Of a stretch of DNA of 64,000 bases, positions 37,478-46,613 are shown in pieces; the first letter of the stretch is position 1, and every line of letters begins with the position of its first letter. Under the pieces are notes generated by a model. It saw only the letters and a program-made list of their open reading frames with translations, had not been told where the DNA came from and ran no database searches. The position numbers and the translations under genes are program-made. The stretch lies in assembly GCA_020725865.1 (NCBI GenBank), contig DYEC01000012.1:248001-312000 (forward strand), written 5' to 3'. The DNA is from Anaerolinea sp. (GTDB lineage: Bacteria; Chloroflexota; Anaerolineae; Anaerolineales; Anaerolineaceae).

Positions 37478-38605
37478 ATGATGCAGAGAGAATTTTGGCG
37501 ACAATTTGATTATTGGCTGTTCGGTAGCGTAGTCATTTTATGTATTTTTGGTATTGCAATGATTCGCTCTGCCATTGCCGGAAATCAAGTTTTAGCCGAA
37601 TTGGTTACCCGTCAATCTATTTATGTGGGTCTTGGCCTTGCGGTTGTTCTTGTAACTGCGATCATTGATTATCATTATTGGGCATCTATTTCACGGGTGA
37701 TGTATGTTGGCACGATTGCATTTTTAGTAATCGTGTTTATTGTGGGCGAAGTTCAATTTGGTTCCGCGCGCCGTTTAGATACAGGACTTTTCTTTATTCA
37801 ACCTTCTGAGATTGCAAAAATTGTGTTGGTATTGGTTTTAGCAGATTTCTTTGCAAAGCGTCAGGAACAAACACATAACTTGAGCTGGCTGTTTCGGAGT
37901 TTCCTGACAACAATGGGCATTGTTGTTTGGATTTTGTTACAACCCAATTTGAGCACCTCTATTGTCATGATGGTATTATGGTTTTCTCTATTGTGGATTA
38001 GTGGCTTACCGCTAAAGCATTTGTTGGTGTTTGCTGTTATAGCGTTGGTGCTTGTAGTGATTTTGGGTGGACTGGTTATATCAGGGGTGAAACTGCCCTT
38101 TATTGCAGATTACCAGATTGAACGTGTTGTTAATTTTCTATTCCCCGATCCCAATGCACGACATGGCGACACGTACAATGTAGAACAAGCCTTGATTACG
38201 ATAGGTTCTGGAGGGTGGTTTGGCCAGGGCTACGGACATAGTCCGCAAGTGCAGTTGCGTTTTTTGAAAGTTCGTCACACAGATTTTATTTACGCCGCGA
38301 TGGCGTCTGAATTTGGTTTTGTAGGTACAACTATCGTTACCGGCTTGCTGATATTTGTAATTTTGCGCTGTCTGCGCGCAGCACGCATCGCGGCAGATCC
38401 CTTTGGCTCTTTGATTGCTTATGGCATTGCCACTGTCCTGTTTTTTCAAACCGCGGTTAACATCGGTGTTAATTTGAATCTGATTCCGGTGACAGGATTG
38501 ACCTTGCCTTTTGTCAGTTATGGTGGAAGTTCTCTGCTTTCTCTGGTACTGGGTATAGGTTTGGTCGAAAGCGTCGTTGCGCGGCATAAACTTTATGAGG
38601 CTTAA
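37478..38605 (+). CDS. rodA: Peptidoglycan polymerase RodA (SEDS family)
   Basis: A SEDS glycosyltransferase that polymerises lipid II with PBP2. The product is about 375 aa with ten hydrophobic segments. Motifs are SARRLDTGLFFIQPSEIAKI, WFGQGYGHSPQVQLRFLKVRHTD in two parts with catalytic-loop residues HTDFIYA, and VTGLTLPFVSYGGSSLL. The start is uncertain: the family N-terminus begins near MMQREFWRQFDYW (ATG 37478), but a TTG at 37448, immediately after the minE stop, is also open. The distance from mrdA (min genes lie between) is unusual. Confidence 0.94.
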   Translation: MMQREFWRQFDYWLFGSVVILCIFGIAMIRSAIAGNQVLAELVTRQSIYVGLGLAVVLVTAIIDYHYWASISRVMYVGTIAFLVIVFIVGEVQFGSARRLDTGLFFIQPSEIAKIVLVLVLADFFAKRQEQTHNLSWLFRSFLTTMGIVVWILLQPNLSTSIVMMVLWFSLLWISGLPLKHLLVFAVIALVLVVILGGLVISGVKLPFIADYQIERVVNFLFPDPNARHGDTYNVEQALITIGSGGWFGQGYGHSPQVQLRFLKVRHTDFIYAAMASEFGFVGTTIVTGLLIFVILRCLRAARIAADPFGSLIAYGIATVLFFQTAVNIGVNLNLIPVTGLTLPFVSYGGSSLLSLVLGIGLVESVVARHKLYEA

Positions 38606-38616
38606 TTGGGAGAATA

Positions 38617-40125
38617 ATGTCAGAACAGATGAAACCAGTTCGCGTTCGGTTTGCTCCCTCTCCAACCGGGCATATGCATTTGGGAAGTGGACGAACGGCT
38701 TTGTATGATTATTTAATTGCTCGAAAGACTGGGGGAAAATTTATATTGCGCATTGAGGATACGGATCGAAAAAGGTACGTTCCTGGTGCGGAAGAAGAAT
38801 TGATTGAAGGTTTGCATTGGTTGGGTTTAGATTGGGATGAGGGCCCAGACATAGGTGGTCCTTATGGTCCATATCGCCAGTCTGAGCGAGGTGAAATTTA
38901 CCGGGAATACGCCAGAAAATTAGTGGGGATGGGACATGCATATTTTTGTTTTTGCACGCCTGATAGATTAGAGCGTGTACGTCAAGAGCAGCAGAAACGC
39001 AAGGATATTATCCGATATGATGGTACCTGTAGAGGGTTGGATCCCGATGAGGCACTGAAGCGCGTTGCTAATGGTGAACGGCATGTTATTCGTTTCAAAG
39101 CACCCCGCGAGGGGGTAACAACGGTGCACGATTTACTGCGTGGCGATATTACGGTGGATAACCAAACCATCGATGATTTTGTTTTGTTGAAGTCAGATGG
39201 TCTGGCGGTCTACCACTTGGCAGCTATGGTTGATGACCATCTAATGAAAATAACCCATGTTATTCGGGGGTCTGAATGGTTGCCCACATTTCCGCTGCAT
39301 GCTTTGATTTATCGCGCGTTTGGCTGGCAGGAGCCAGTATGGGTACATCTTTCAGTTTTCCTAAAACCTAGTGGCAAGGGCAAAATGAGTAAGCGGGAAG
39401 CCGCAGAACTTGGCAAGGATGGATATTCGATTTTCATCGCTGATTTGAAGCAGTCCGGATACATACCCGAAGCAGTTGTCAATTGGATTGCTTTGATGGG
39501 GTGGAGCTATGACGATCGCACCGAATTTTTCACTTTATCTGACTTGATTGACAAATTTAGTCTTGAGCGCTTAAATCCTGCTCCAGCAGCGATCAACTTT
39601 TCGAAATTAGATCATTTCAATGGGTTGCATATTAGATCTTTAGCGATTGGAGACCTGGCACAACGATTGCGTCCATATTTTGAAAAGGGGGGACTAAAGG
39701 TTGATCCGGTGATTCTGGAAAAGGTTACCCCCCTCGTGCAACCGCGAATTACAACGCTGGATGACGCGGTGGATATTGCTGGTTTCTTTTTTCTTGAGCA
39801 TGTGGAACCACGTATAGAAGAACTGATTGGAAAAGATTTGTCACTGCGAGAATCTGCCGAAATTGCCCAAAAATCCTATAAAGCACTTGAAAGCGTTGAA
39901 ACCTTTAACGCTGAGAATACAGAGACTGCTATGCGTCAGCTGGTAGAAGAGCTGGGGCTAACTGCGGGGCAGGTATTTGGTATACTGCGCGTAGCCATTA
40001 CAGGGCAAAAGGTGAGCCCACCGTTGTTTGAAAGCATGGAAATTATTGGAAAACAAAAAACATTAGCGCGGATCCGTTATGCAGTTAACCTATTGGAGAA
40101 TTCGGTCGAAAAAGGTTATTTTTGA
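38617..40125 (+). CDS. gltX: Glutamate-tRNA ligase
   Basis: A 502-aa class I aminoacyl-tRNA synthetase. The HIGH-type motif is PSPTGHMHLGSGRTAL, and the KMSKS-type motif is GKMSKREAAEL, near residue 250. Zinc-knuckle-like cysteines occur in YFCFCTPDRL and DGTCRG. GGGAG precedes the ATG. There is a single copy in the window. Whether it is discriminating or charges tRNA-Gln as well cannot be told. It ends one base into the ftcD start. Confidence 0.96.
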   Translation: MSEQMKPVRVRFAPSPTGHMHLGSGRTALYDYLIARKTGGKFILRIEDTDRKRYVPGAEEELIEGLHWLGLDWDEGPDIGGPYGPYRQSERGEIYREYARKLVGMGHAYFCFCTPDRLERVRQEQQKRKDIIRYDGTCRGLDPDEALKRVANGERHVIRFKAPREGVTTVHDLLRGDITVDNQTIDDFVLLKSDGLAVYHLAAMVDDHLMKITHVIRGSEWLPTFPLHALIYRAFGWQEPVWVHLSVFLKPSGKGKMSKREAAELGKDGYSIFIADLKQSGYIPEAVVNWIALMGWSYDDRTEFFTLSDLIDKFSLERLNPAPAAINFSKLDHFNGLHIRSLAIGDLAQRLRPYFEKGGLKVDPVILEKVTPLVQPRITTLDDAVDIAGFFFLEHVEPRIEELIGKDLSLRESAEIAQKSYKALESVETFNAENTETAMRQLVEELGLTAGQVFGILRVAITGQKVSPPLFESMEIIGKQKTLARIRYAVNLLENSVEKGYF

Positions 40126-41672
40126 TGTTATTCCCGTTAGTCGAGTGCATTCCTAATTTTTCTGAAGCGCGCCGCCAGGATGTGGTTGATGCAATTCAAC
40201 AATCAATCCAGAAGGTGCCGAATGTTTATGTTCTGGATCGACATTCGGACACGGATCACAATCGAACTGTTATTACTTTCGTAGGCTCACCTTCCGCTGT
40301 TGAGGAAGCGGCTTTTCAAGCCATTGCGACGGCAGCGCGGTTGATAGATTTAAATCTCCATACCGGCGAACATCCGCGAATAGGGGCGACTGATGTCGTG
40401 CCTTTTGTGCCAATTTATGATGTGAGTATGCAAGAATGTGTTGAAATGGCTCGCCGTTTGGGCAGAAGAGTGGCAGAAGAGTTAGAAATCCCAGTGTACT
40501 TGTATGAAGAAGCAGCCACCCGGGAAGATCGAAGAAATCTTGAGAATATCCGGCGTGGGGAGTATGAGGGTTTAAGGGTTGAAATCACCGACAATCCTGA
40601 TCGTGTGCCTGATTTCGGTCCCTGCCAGTTAGGTCCAGCGGGCGCAACCGTGATTGGCGCCCGCCAGCCTTTAATCGCTTTCAATGTATATCTTAACACG
40701 GATGATGTAAGCATTGCTCAAAAAATTGCGCGTGCAGTTCGGAATTCAAGTGGTGGGTTACATTATGTTAAGGCGCTTGGAGTTCTAGTCGGGGGACGTG
40801 CACAGGTTTCGATGAACCTGACCAATTTTCGACAAACAACCCTTGAGCGGGTGGTTGAGATGGTTCGCAGAGAAGCCGCTCGCTATGGTACGACAATTCA
40901 TCATTCTGAATTGGTTGGGTTAATTCCTCAAGAAGCCTTAATTAATGCTGCGGTTTGGTATTTGCAATTAGATAGCTTTGAACCATCACAGATATTGGAG
41001 TACCAGCTTCAGAAAGTATTGAAATTAGAGCCACAACAGAGATTGTCCGATCAGCGATATGAGTTTCTAAATGAATTGGCAACCGGGAAGCCAACTCCAG
41101 CAGGTGGTTCAGCTAGCGCATATGCCGGTGCTGCCGCTGCCGCTTTGGTGGCAATGGCAGCACGAATTACATTACAGAAAAAAAACCGCACTTCTGTTTC
41201 CAATCAGCTATGGGAAATTATTGAACAAGCTGAGGCATTGCGCAGCCAGTTAATATCCGCTATTACCAGAGATGCTGAAGCCTACCAGCATTATCTTCAA
41301 GTGCTCAAACGATCTAAAGAGGTTGGTTCACAGATAGAGTATACATCTGCCATTTTGGAGATTATTCGAGTTCCTCTTGAAGTGGCTCAGCGTACTATTG
41401 AGGTTTTAGAAATGATAGTTAGAACTGCGGCAATATGTCTTCCGGCAGTTTTGGGCGATTTGGGAAGCGCAATGGCATTGGCACGCAGCGCTCTGATTGG
41501 TGCTGGGATTAATATCCGGGAGAATGTTAAGCTCTTCCCGGAGGATTCCCAATATGCACAATCCGCGGTAAGTGACATAAGGAATTTGGAAAGCCGTTTT
41601 TTGGGGTTAGAAAAGCAGATAAAATCAATCCTGCAGGAGCGGGGTAATCTTACTTTACCTGATATTTTATGA
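40125..41672 (+). CDS. ftcD: Bifunctional glutamate formimidoyltransferase/formimidoyl-THF cyclodeaminase
   Basis: A 515-aa fusion. The N-terminal and middle formiminotransferase domains (about 1-295) start VECIPNFSEARR and contain LNLHTGEHPRIGATDVVPF, YLYEEAA and FGPCQLGPAGATVIGAR. The C-terminal cyclodeaminase domain (about 310-510) begins LNELATGKPTPAGGSASAYA. Together they move the formimino group from histidine breakdown onto tetrahydrofolate and cyclise it. ATG 40125 overlaps the gltX stop (TGATG), so translation is coupled. A TTG codon directly before it is a less likely start. No hut genes lie nearby. Confidence 0.95.
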   Translation: MLFPLVECIPNFSEARRQDVVDAIQQSIQKVPNVYVLDRHSDTDHNRTVITFVGSPSAVEEAAFQAIATAARLIDLNLHTGEHPRIGATDVVPFVPIYDVSMQECVEMARRLGRRVAEELEIPVYLYEEAATREDRRNLENIRRGEYEGLRVEITDNPDRVPDFGPCQLGPAGATVIGARQPLIAFNVYLNTDDVSIAQKIARAVRNSSGGLHYVKALGVLVGGRAQVSMNLTNFRQTTLERVVEMVRREAARYGTTIHHSELVGLIPQEALINAAVWYLQLDSFEPSQILEYQLQKVLKLEPQQRLSDQRYEFLNELATGKPTPAGGSASAYAGAAAAALVAMAARITLQKKNRTSVSNQLWEIIEQAEALRSQLISAITRDAEAYQHYLQVLKRSKEVGSQIEYTSAILEIIRVPLEVAQRTIEVLEMIVRTAAICLPAVLGDLGSAMALARSALIGAGINIRENVKLFPEDSQYAQSAVSDIRNLESRFLGLEKQIKSILQERGNLTLPDIL

Positions 41673-43348
41673 GCATTATATCCAGATCATATTGTCTTCG
41701 CCTGACTATAATCTGTATTATTGTTTTATTTGCGCTAAACGGTTGTGTTGATAGCTTTTCACCAGATTTTCCCACTCCAACTAGTGCTGAGACTGCCCTA
41801 CCTGCTGCAGTGGAGAACTTGTCTCAAACTAGTCTTGAGGATCAACCTACGCTGACGCCACCGTCTTTGCCGGCCATTTGGATAGCCCCAGAAGTGCCGG
41901 GGGATATCAGGCGGGAGATCGCGCTTTTGCCAGGTTTTCGTCTGACTGACCAAACGAATGATGCTCAATTGACACTAGAAATCGGCTCGAATTCTAAAGC
42001 AGTCACGTGGATTTACGCTTTAGTTGCACCCTTTCCTACAGTTTTGGATGGTGTTTCGTCTGAGCAATTGATATCTGTCTGGACAGGTGAACTACTTGAT
42101 AGTGACTTGCAGGTCGCTCGATTACTGGTTAGCAGGGAAACCAAAGCAATTTTTGATAAAGTCTGGGGACCTGCTTCAAAGCGCGTTTTGGTGGTCCCAA
42201 AAGATCAAATTCTCGATCAAGCGTGGAGCGATAAATCAAGTTGGGCTATCATCCCCTTTCAGGAAATAGAACCGCGTTGGAAAGTGCTTGAAGTGGATGG
42301 AATTTCTCCGCTACGAAAGGGCTTTGATGCTCAAAAGTATGCTTTGAAAGTTGACTTTTCTTTGCATGGTGCAGAGTCATTTGTTCAAAAAATCTTAGAT
42401 TCGGGATCATTTCCAAAGACAAATCGAGATGAGCACAAGTTGACAACGGTTGTTCTGACGGGCGTGACTGCACTAGTACGCGGAACTGCCAGTATGATGG
42501 AAATAAAAGGATTAACCTATCCAGCGATTGATATTAGGAATTTGTTGCGTGAGGCTGATATAACTCACATCAGCAATGAAATCCCATTTACGCCTAAATG
42601 CCCACCGCCCTATCCCAGAGAAAACAATCTGGTCTTTTGTAGTGCGCCGAAGTATATTGAGTTGTTGCGAGACGTCGGTACTGATGTGGTTGAGCTAACA
42701 GGTGACCATTTCCAGGATTGGGGACCCGAGGCAATGTTATTTACAGTTGATTTGTATAAGCAAGAGGGCTGGCAATATTATGGTGGGGGCGTTAACCTGG
42801 AGGACGCACGGAAGCCATTGCTTCTTGAACATAACGGCAATAAAATTGCCTTTCTTGGTTGTAATGCTAAAGGACCAGGTTATGCTGGGGCAAGAGAAAA
42901 TCAGCCTGGGGCTGCCTTATGTGATATTGAATGGATGCGGCAAGAGATAAAAAATTTACGCGATGAGGGTTATCTTCCTATTGTTACCTTTCAACACCTT
43001 GAGTATTATTCGTATGCTATACACCCAATTTTGCAAAAAGATTTTCGGGCAGTTGCGCAAGCGGGTGCAATCATTGTGAGTGGCAGTCAGGCACATCAGC
43101 CTCATGCATTTGAGTTTGTTAATCAGTCCCTACTACATTATGGTTTGGGAAATTTGTTTTTTGATCAAATTGTTGAAGGAATACCTACCCGGCAGGCATT
43201 TATTGATCGCCATGTATTCTATAATGGTAAATACATTGGAACCGAGTTATTGACGATTTATTTTGTTGATCTGGCACGTGCTCGCCCGATGACTGGCGAC
43301 GAGCGGAACGATCTCTTAAGAACGGTGTTTATGGAGAGTGGCTGGTAG
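41669..43348 (+). CDS. Lipoprotein with SBP-like N-terminal region and CapA-like C-terminal domain
   Basis: A 559-aa exported protein with a lipobox-like LNGC after a hydrophobic signal. Residues about 50-255 resemble a periplasmic substrate-binding fold ([26 protein letters not shown]). Residues about 270-550 match the CapA/PgsA metallophosphatase-like family ([39 protein letters not shown]). The usual first motif GDVMLGR is replaced by TGVTALVRG, losing its metal-binding Asp, and NNHxxDxG is GDHFQDWG, so catalysis may be altered. It starts as an ATGA overlap with ftcD. The natural substrate is unknown. Confidence 0.85.
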   Translation: MSIISRSYCLRLTIICIIVLFALNGCVDSFSPDFPTPTSAETALPAAVENLSQTSLEDQPTLTPPSLPAIWIAPEVPGDIRREIALLPGFRLTDQTNDAQLTLEIGSNSKAVTWIYALVAPFPTVLDGVSSEQLISVWTGELLDSDLQVARLLVSRETKAIFDKVWGPASKRVLVVPKDQILDQAWSDKSSWAIIPFQEIEPRWKVLEVDGISPLRKGFDAQKYALKVDFSLHGAESFVQKILDSGSFPKTNRDEHKLTTVVLTGVTALVRGTASMMEIKGLTYPAIDIRNLLREADITHISNEIPFTPKCPPPYPRENNLVFCSAPKYIELLRDVGTDVVELTGDHFQDWGPEAMLFTVDLYKQEGWQYYGGGVNLEDARKPLLLEHNGNKIAFLGCNAKGPGYAGARENQPGAALCDIEWMRQEIKNLRDEGYLPIVTFQHLEYYSYAIHPILQKDFRAVAQAGAIIVSGSQAHQPHAFEFVNQSLLHYGLGNLFFDQIVEGIPTRQAFIDRHVFYNGKYIGTELLTIYFVDLARARPMTGDERNDLLRTVFMESGW

Positions 43349-43368
43349 ATATATTTGGTGGAGGTAAT

Positions 43369-43923
43369 ATGGGACTTAAACCGGATCATTGGATTAAAAA
43401 AATGGTGAGAGAACACAGGATGATAGAGCCATTCGCTGAAGAACAGGTTCGCGATGGGGTGATTTCTTATGGTGTCTCATCGTATGGCTATGATATCCGG
43501 GTCGCAGATGAATTTAAGATTTTTACCAATGTATATTCGGCTATTGTTGATCCAAAACGATTTGATCCCCGTTCAATGATTGATTTCAAGGGGGATGTGT
43601 GTATTATTCCTCCGAATTCGTTTGCTCTCGCCCGCACAGTTGAGTATTTTCGTATTCCTCGCAGTGTGTTGACGGTCTGTCTTGGAAAAAGCACGTATGC
43701 GCGTTGTGGAATTATTGTAAATGTAACACCATTTGAGCCGGAATGGGAAGGCTTTGTCACTCTGGAGATTTCAAATACTACTCCACTACCGGCAAAAATT
43801 TATGCGAATGAAGGCATCGCTCAAGTATTATTTTTTGAGGCAGATGAGATATGTGATATATCATATGCTGATAAGAAAGGCAAATATCAGGGTCAGCAAT
43901 CTATCATTTTACCCAAGTTGTGA
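43369..43923 (+). CDS. dcd: dCTP deaminase
   Basis: Converts dCTP to dUTP for thymidylate synthesis. The 184-aa length is typical. Motifs are [35 protein letters not shown] and [16 protein letters not shown] with the catalytic Glu, then [14 protein letters not shown] precedes the ATG. It is 20 bases after the CapA-like gene. Whether it is mono- or bifunctional (dUTP-forming only, or also dUTPase) needs structure-level comparison. Confidence 0.96.
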   Translation: MGLKPDHWIKKMVREHRMIEPFAEEQVRDGVISYGVSSYGYDIRVADEFKIFTNVYSAIVDPKRFDPRSMIDFKGDVCIIPPNSFALARTVEYFRIPRSVLTVCLGKSTYARCGIIVNVTPFEPEWEGFVTLEISNTTPLPAKIYANEGIAQVLFFEADEICDISYADKKGKYQGQQSIILPKL

Positions 43924-43959
43924 GTTTTTTAATTTTTAGGCTGGTCAAAGAACTTGGCC

Positions 43960-45054
43960 ATGTCAAAGTCAAATAATTTACCCGAAATAACTCGCAAAGC
44001 CATTCGACATCAAAACGTTGAAGGTTATTTGCTCATAACATTGCTGAGCTTTGCCTTATCAGTTTCGCTAACACGATTATTTTTAGAGCTAACCGGTTAT
44101 CCTCAACTTGGCGGTGGAGAACTACATATTGCTCATGTTCTTTGGGGGGGATTGTTTCTATTTGCGGCGTCTCTATTACCGCTCATTTTTGTTAACCGAT
44201 GGGTTTATAGCTGGAGTGCTTTATTGTCCGGTTTCGGAGTGGGGTTGTTCATTGATGAGGTCGGTAAGTTTATCACCCAAAACAATGACTATTTTTATCC
44301 GGCGGCTGCACCGGTCATTTACGTTTTCTTTCTGCTTATTGTGCTTGTGTTCGTGATTGTTCGGCGGCCTCAGCCTCGAACACCAAGAGGCGAGTTTTAT
44401 CATGTATTGAAGGATTTGGAGGAGGTGCTTGATCATGACCTATCTGACATTGAATTGGCGCGCATTCATGATCGGTTAAGTAAAATTTTGCGGGAGTCAA
44501 AAGACCCTGTCTTAATTGAATTAGCTGCAAGTTTAATGCGATTTTTAGAGAGTGATGAGCTGGTTCTTAAGCCAGAAAAACAAAATTTTATACAGCGATG
44601 TTTTCAAAGGCTTTCGCAGTGTGAATCACATTACTTGACAAAAAATCGTTTTCGGGCAATTTTGTCAGGTGGGCTTGGTGCTTGGGGAATTTGGGCTATT
44701 TTGTTGCCGACGTATATTCTGATTCATTTGAGTCAATCGGCTGAAATTGAAAAAATATTGACAGAATTGGTTGCGAATCGGCTTTTGCGAGGTGTGGTAA
44801 GCTGGAATTTATTTGAAACGCGGGTGGGACTACAGGGGGTTATCGGCCTATTGTCCATACTTGGAGCAATACTATTATGGATAAAGGAAAGTAAAGGGAT
44901 ATACATTGGGTATATGACCATGCTCGTTTCACTTACCGTTGTAAACCCATTGTTGTTTTATTTTGAACAGTTTTCTGCAATCATTAATGCCTTGATACAA
45001 TTTGCTTTACTGCTAGGCGTCTTGCGGTATCGTAAGCGCTATCTCGTAGGTTGA
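43960..45054 (+). CDS. Polytopic membrane protein of unknown function
   Basis: I do not recognise a family. The product is about 364 aa with an N-terminal block of four membrane segments containing GGGELHIAHVLWGGLFLFAAS and GFGVGLFIDEVGKFITQNNDYFYPAAAP. A cytoplasmic charged helical region follows (about 135-215), then four more membrane segments to the C-terminus. Conserved-looking His, Asp and Glu residues (HIAH, IDEVGKF) in the first block hint at a functional site. The ATG at 43960 is preferred over a TTG two codons upstream. It is followed directly by another small membrane protein. Confidence 0.8.
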   Translation: MSKSNNLPEITRKAIRHQNVEGYLLITLLSFALSVSLTRLFLELTGYPQLGGGELHIAHVLWGGLFLFAASLLPLIFVNRWVYSWSALLSGFGVGLFIDEVGKFITQNNDYFYPAAAPVIYVFFLLIVLVFVIVRRPQPRTPRGEFYHVLKDLEEVLDHDLSDIELARIHDRLSKILRESKDPVLIELAASLMRFLESDELVLKPEKQNFIQRCFQRLSQCESHYLTKNRFRAILSGGLGAWGIWAILLPTYILIHLSQSAEIEKILTELVANRLLRGVVSWNLFETRVGLQGVIGLLSILGAILLWIKESKGIYIGYMTMLVSLTVVNPLLFYFEQFSAIINALIQFALLLGVLRYRKRYLVG

Positions 45055-45095
45055 AATTTCAAAATAGTCTTTTCTGGATCGGACGGAGGGTAAAG

Positions 45096-45542
45096 ATGGA
45101 TAAGTTTAGGTTTTATATTCGTTTGCTGATTGTATTTGGTGCCTTGCTTGCTTTTATCTGGCTATTTGTGGTCGTGTTTCAACGGGTTTGGTCAGGTAAC
45201 ACAGAACCGCTGGCAGAGCCATTCACGATCGCAATTACAACGGTTGCTGGAATTGTTGGTGGTGTTACTGCAATTGGCTTGGGTGTCAAACCCCCACCAA
45301 GCCAAGCTGGGATACAAGGACGAATTTATGCCTTTGGTGAAAGGGTGCTTCCAGGTCAAAGCAGATCGGTTCAGGAATTTGCCATAGCAATTTATACCCT
45401 AGCCTATATTCTTGTAGCGGTGATGTGTTGGATAACATGGATACGCTATCCGGATTCTGCGCTTGATTTAATAAAAGATATGGCTGGTGTTTTTCTTGGG
45501 ATGGCTGTAGCAGTTTTACAGAGTTTCTTCGGGGTTGACTGA
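45096..45542 (+). CDS. Small membrane protein of unknown function
   Basis: A product of about 148 aa with four hydrophobic segments (about 8-30, 45-68, 88-110 and 120-145). The second is Gly-rich (IAITTVAGIVGGVTAIGLGV). The ATG at 45096 is chosen because GGAGGG lies five bases upstream; an open TTG overlapping the previous stop region is less likely. It probably forms an operon with the membrane protein at 43960. It ends three bases from a convergent transporter gene. Confidence 0.72.
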   Translation: MDKFRFYIRLLIVFGALLAFIWLFVVVFQRVWSGNTEPLAEPFTIAITTVAGIVGGVTAIGLGVKPPPSQAGIQGRIYAFGERVLPGQSRSVQEFAIAIYTLAYILVAVMCWITWIRYPDSALDLIKDMAGVFLGMAVAVLQSFFGVD

Positions 45543-45545
45543 ATA

Positions 45546-46475
45546 TTAATTTTTCGTGTTGACCGGTTTGACGTGTGCTCGAAATATGCCGGAAACACCA
45601 ACTAAGATTAATATTGCCCCAGCTACTGTCCATATGGTGATTGTCTCTTTAAGGATTATTCGCCCGAGTATGACCGCGATAATTGGGTTTACATAGCTGT
45701 AGGTGGTAACCAGATTGGTTGGTAGCATCCTGAGCGCTTGAATATACGAGGTGAATGCGATTAATGAACCAAATATTACTAAATAAGCCCATGCAATCCA
45801 GGCTTCCAGTACAGGCTGGGGTAGTGGTTCTCTAAAAATTAGCGCAAGGGTCAAAAACCCTATTCCACCAAAGAGGAGCTGGTAACCTGAGTGAACAGTT
45901 GGTGTTAGTTTGCTTTGGTATTTGCTTTGTAGTACAGTTCCTCCAGCCCAACTTATAGCTGCCAGATTAAGAGCAAAAATTGATAGCAGGTCTGCGCGAA
46001 CTCCAGATAAAATGGTGGGCATACTGAGCACAATAATTCCCCCTGTTCCAATTATCCAAGAGACGAGAAGATTCCATGTAGGAGCTGTGCGAGTAACGAG
46101 AGCGTTTATAGTTGCCACCCAAATGGGTGTTGCGGCGATAATCAACGCTGCAATACCAGAATCCGCTCTTTGTTCACCCACCATAACGAGGCCGTTTCCT
46201 CCCAGCCAAAACAATTGACCACTGATAAACAACCATAGCAGTTCCTCTTTTGAAAGATTTGTTCTTTGTTTTGCTAGCAGTGACAAAATCAATAGAATTG
46301 CTCCAGCCGCAATAACTCGATAGGCGCCCAGCATAAATGGGGTAAATCCAGCCCCAGGTCTTACTCCAACCCGAATTGCGAGATATGTACTCCCCCAGAC
46401 CAGATATACAACAGAAAGATGGAACAATCCCGCGGGATTCAGTGAGGAATGATGTGATTTGTTATTCTGCAACAT
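45546..46475 (-). CDS. DMT-superfamily (EamA) transporter
   Basis: A 309-aa inner-membrane protein with ten hydrophobic segments in two EamA repeats. The first contains YLVWGSTYLAIRVGV and GEQRADSGIAALIIAATPIWVA. The second contains FGSLIAFTSYIQALRMLPTNLVTTYSYVNPI, a typical end-of-repeat motif. Such proteins export or import small metabolites such as amino acids or nucleobases; the substrate is unknown. CCGGAG lies before the ATG. The gene is convergent with its left neighbour and divergent from murJ. Confidence 0.92.
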   Translation of the reverse strand: MLQNNKSHHSSLNPAGLFHLSVVYLVWGSTYLAIRVGVRPGAGFTPFMLGAYRVIAAGAILLILSLLAKQRTNLSKEELLWLFISGQLFWLGGNGLVMVGEQRADSGIAALIIAATPIWVATINALVTRTAPTWNLLVSWIIGTGGIIVLSMPTILSGVRADLLSIFALNLAAISWAGGTVLQSKYQSKLTPTVHSGYQLLFGGIGFLTLALIFREPLPQPVLEAWIAWAYLVIFGSLIAFTSYIQALRMLPTNLVTTYSYVNPIIAVILGRIILKETITIWTVAGAILILVGVSGIFRAHVKPVNTKN

Positions 46476-46569
46476 AATGCTCCGGAATTAAATATTTATT
46501 TTGCGGTTATCTTATTGTATCCTCAATTACTTATCGATATGTATTTGATGAATGGTCAGCGAGTTCGGA

Positions 46570-46575
46570 TATAAT
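46570..46575 (+). promoter_or_regulatory. -10 box for murJ
   Basis: TATAAT lies about 38 bases before the murJ ATG. A TTGATG at 46545-46550 is 19 bases upstream, a slightly long spacer. Confidence 0.4.
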
Positions 46576-46613
46576 AAGCCCACTTGCCCTTGTAACTTTT
46601 CAGGCAGCTCCTT

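Noticed and set aside
38138-38665. 175-codon minus-strand open frame across rodA and gltX
   Set aside because: It is antisense to well-supported genes, crosses their boundary and has no recognisable domain.
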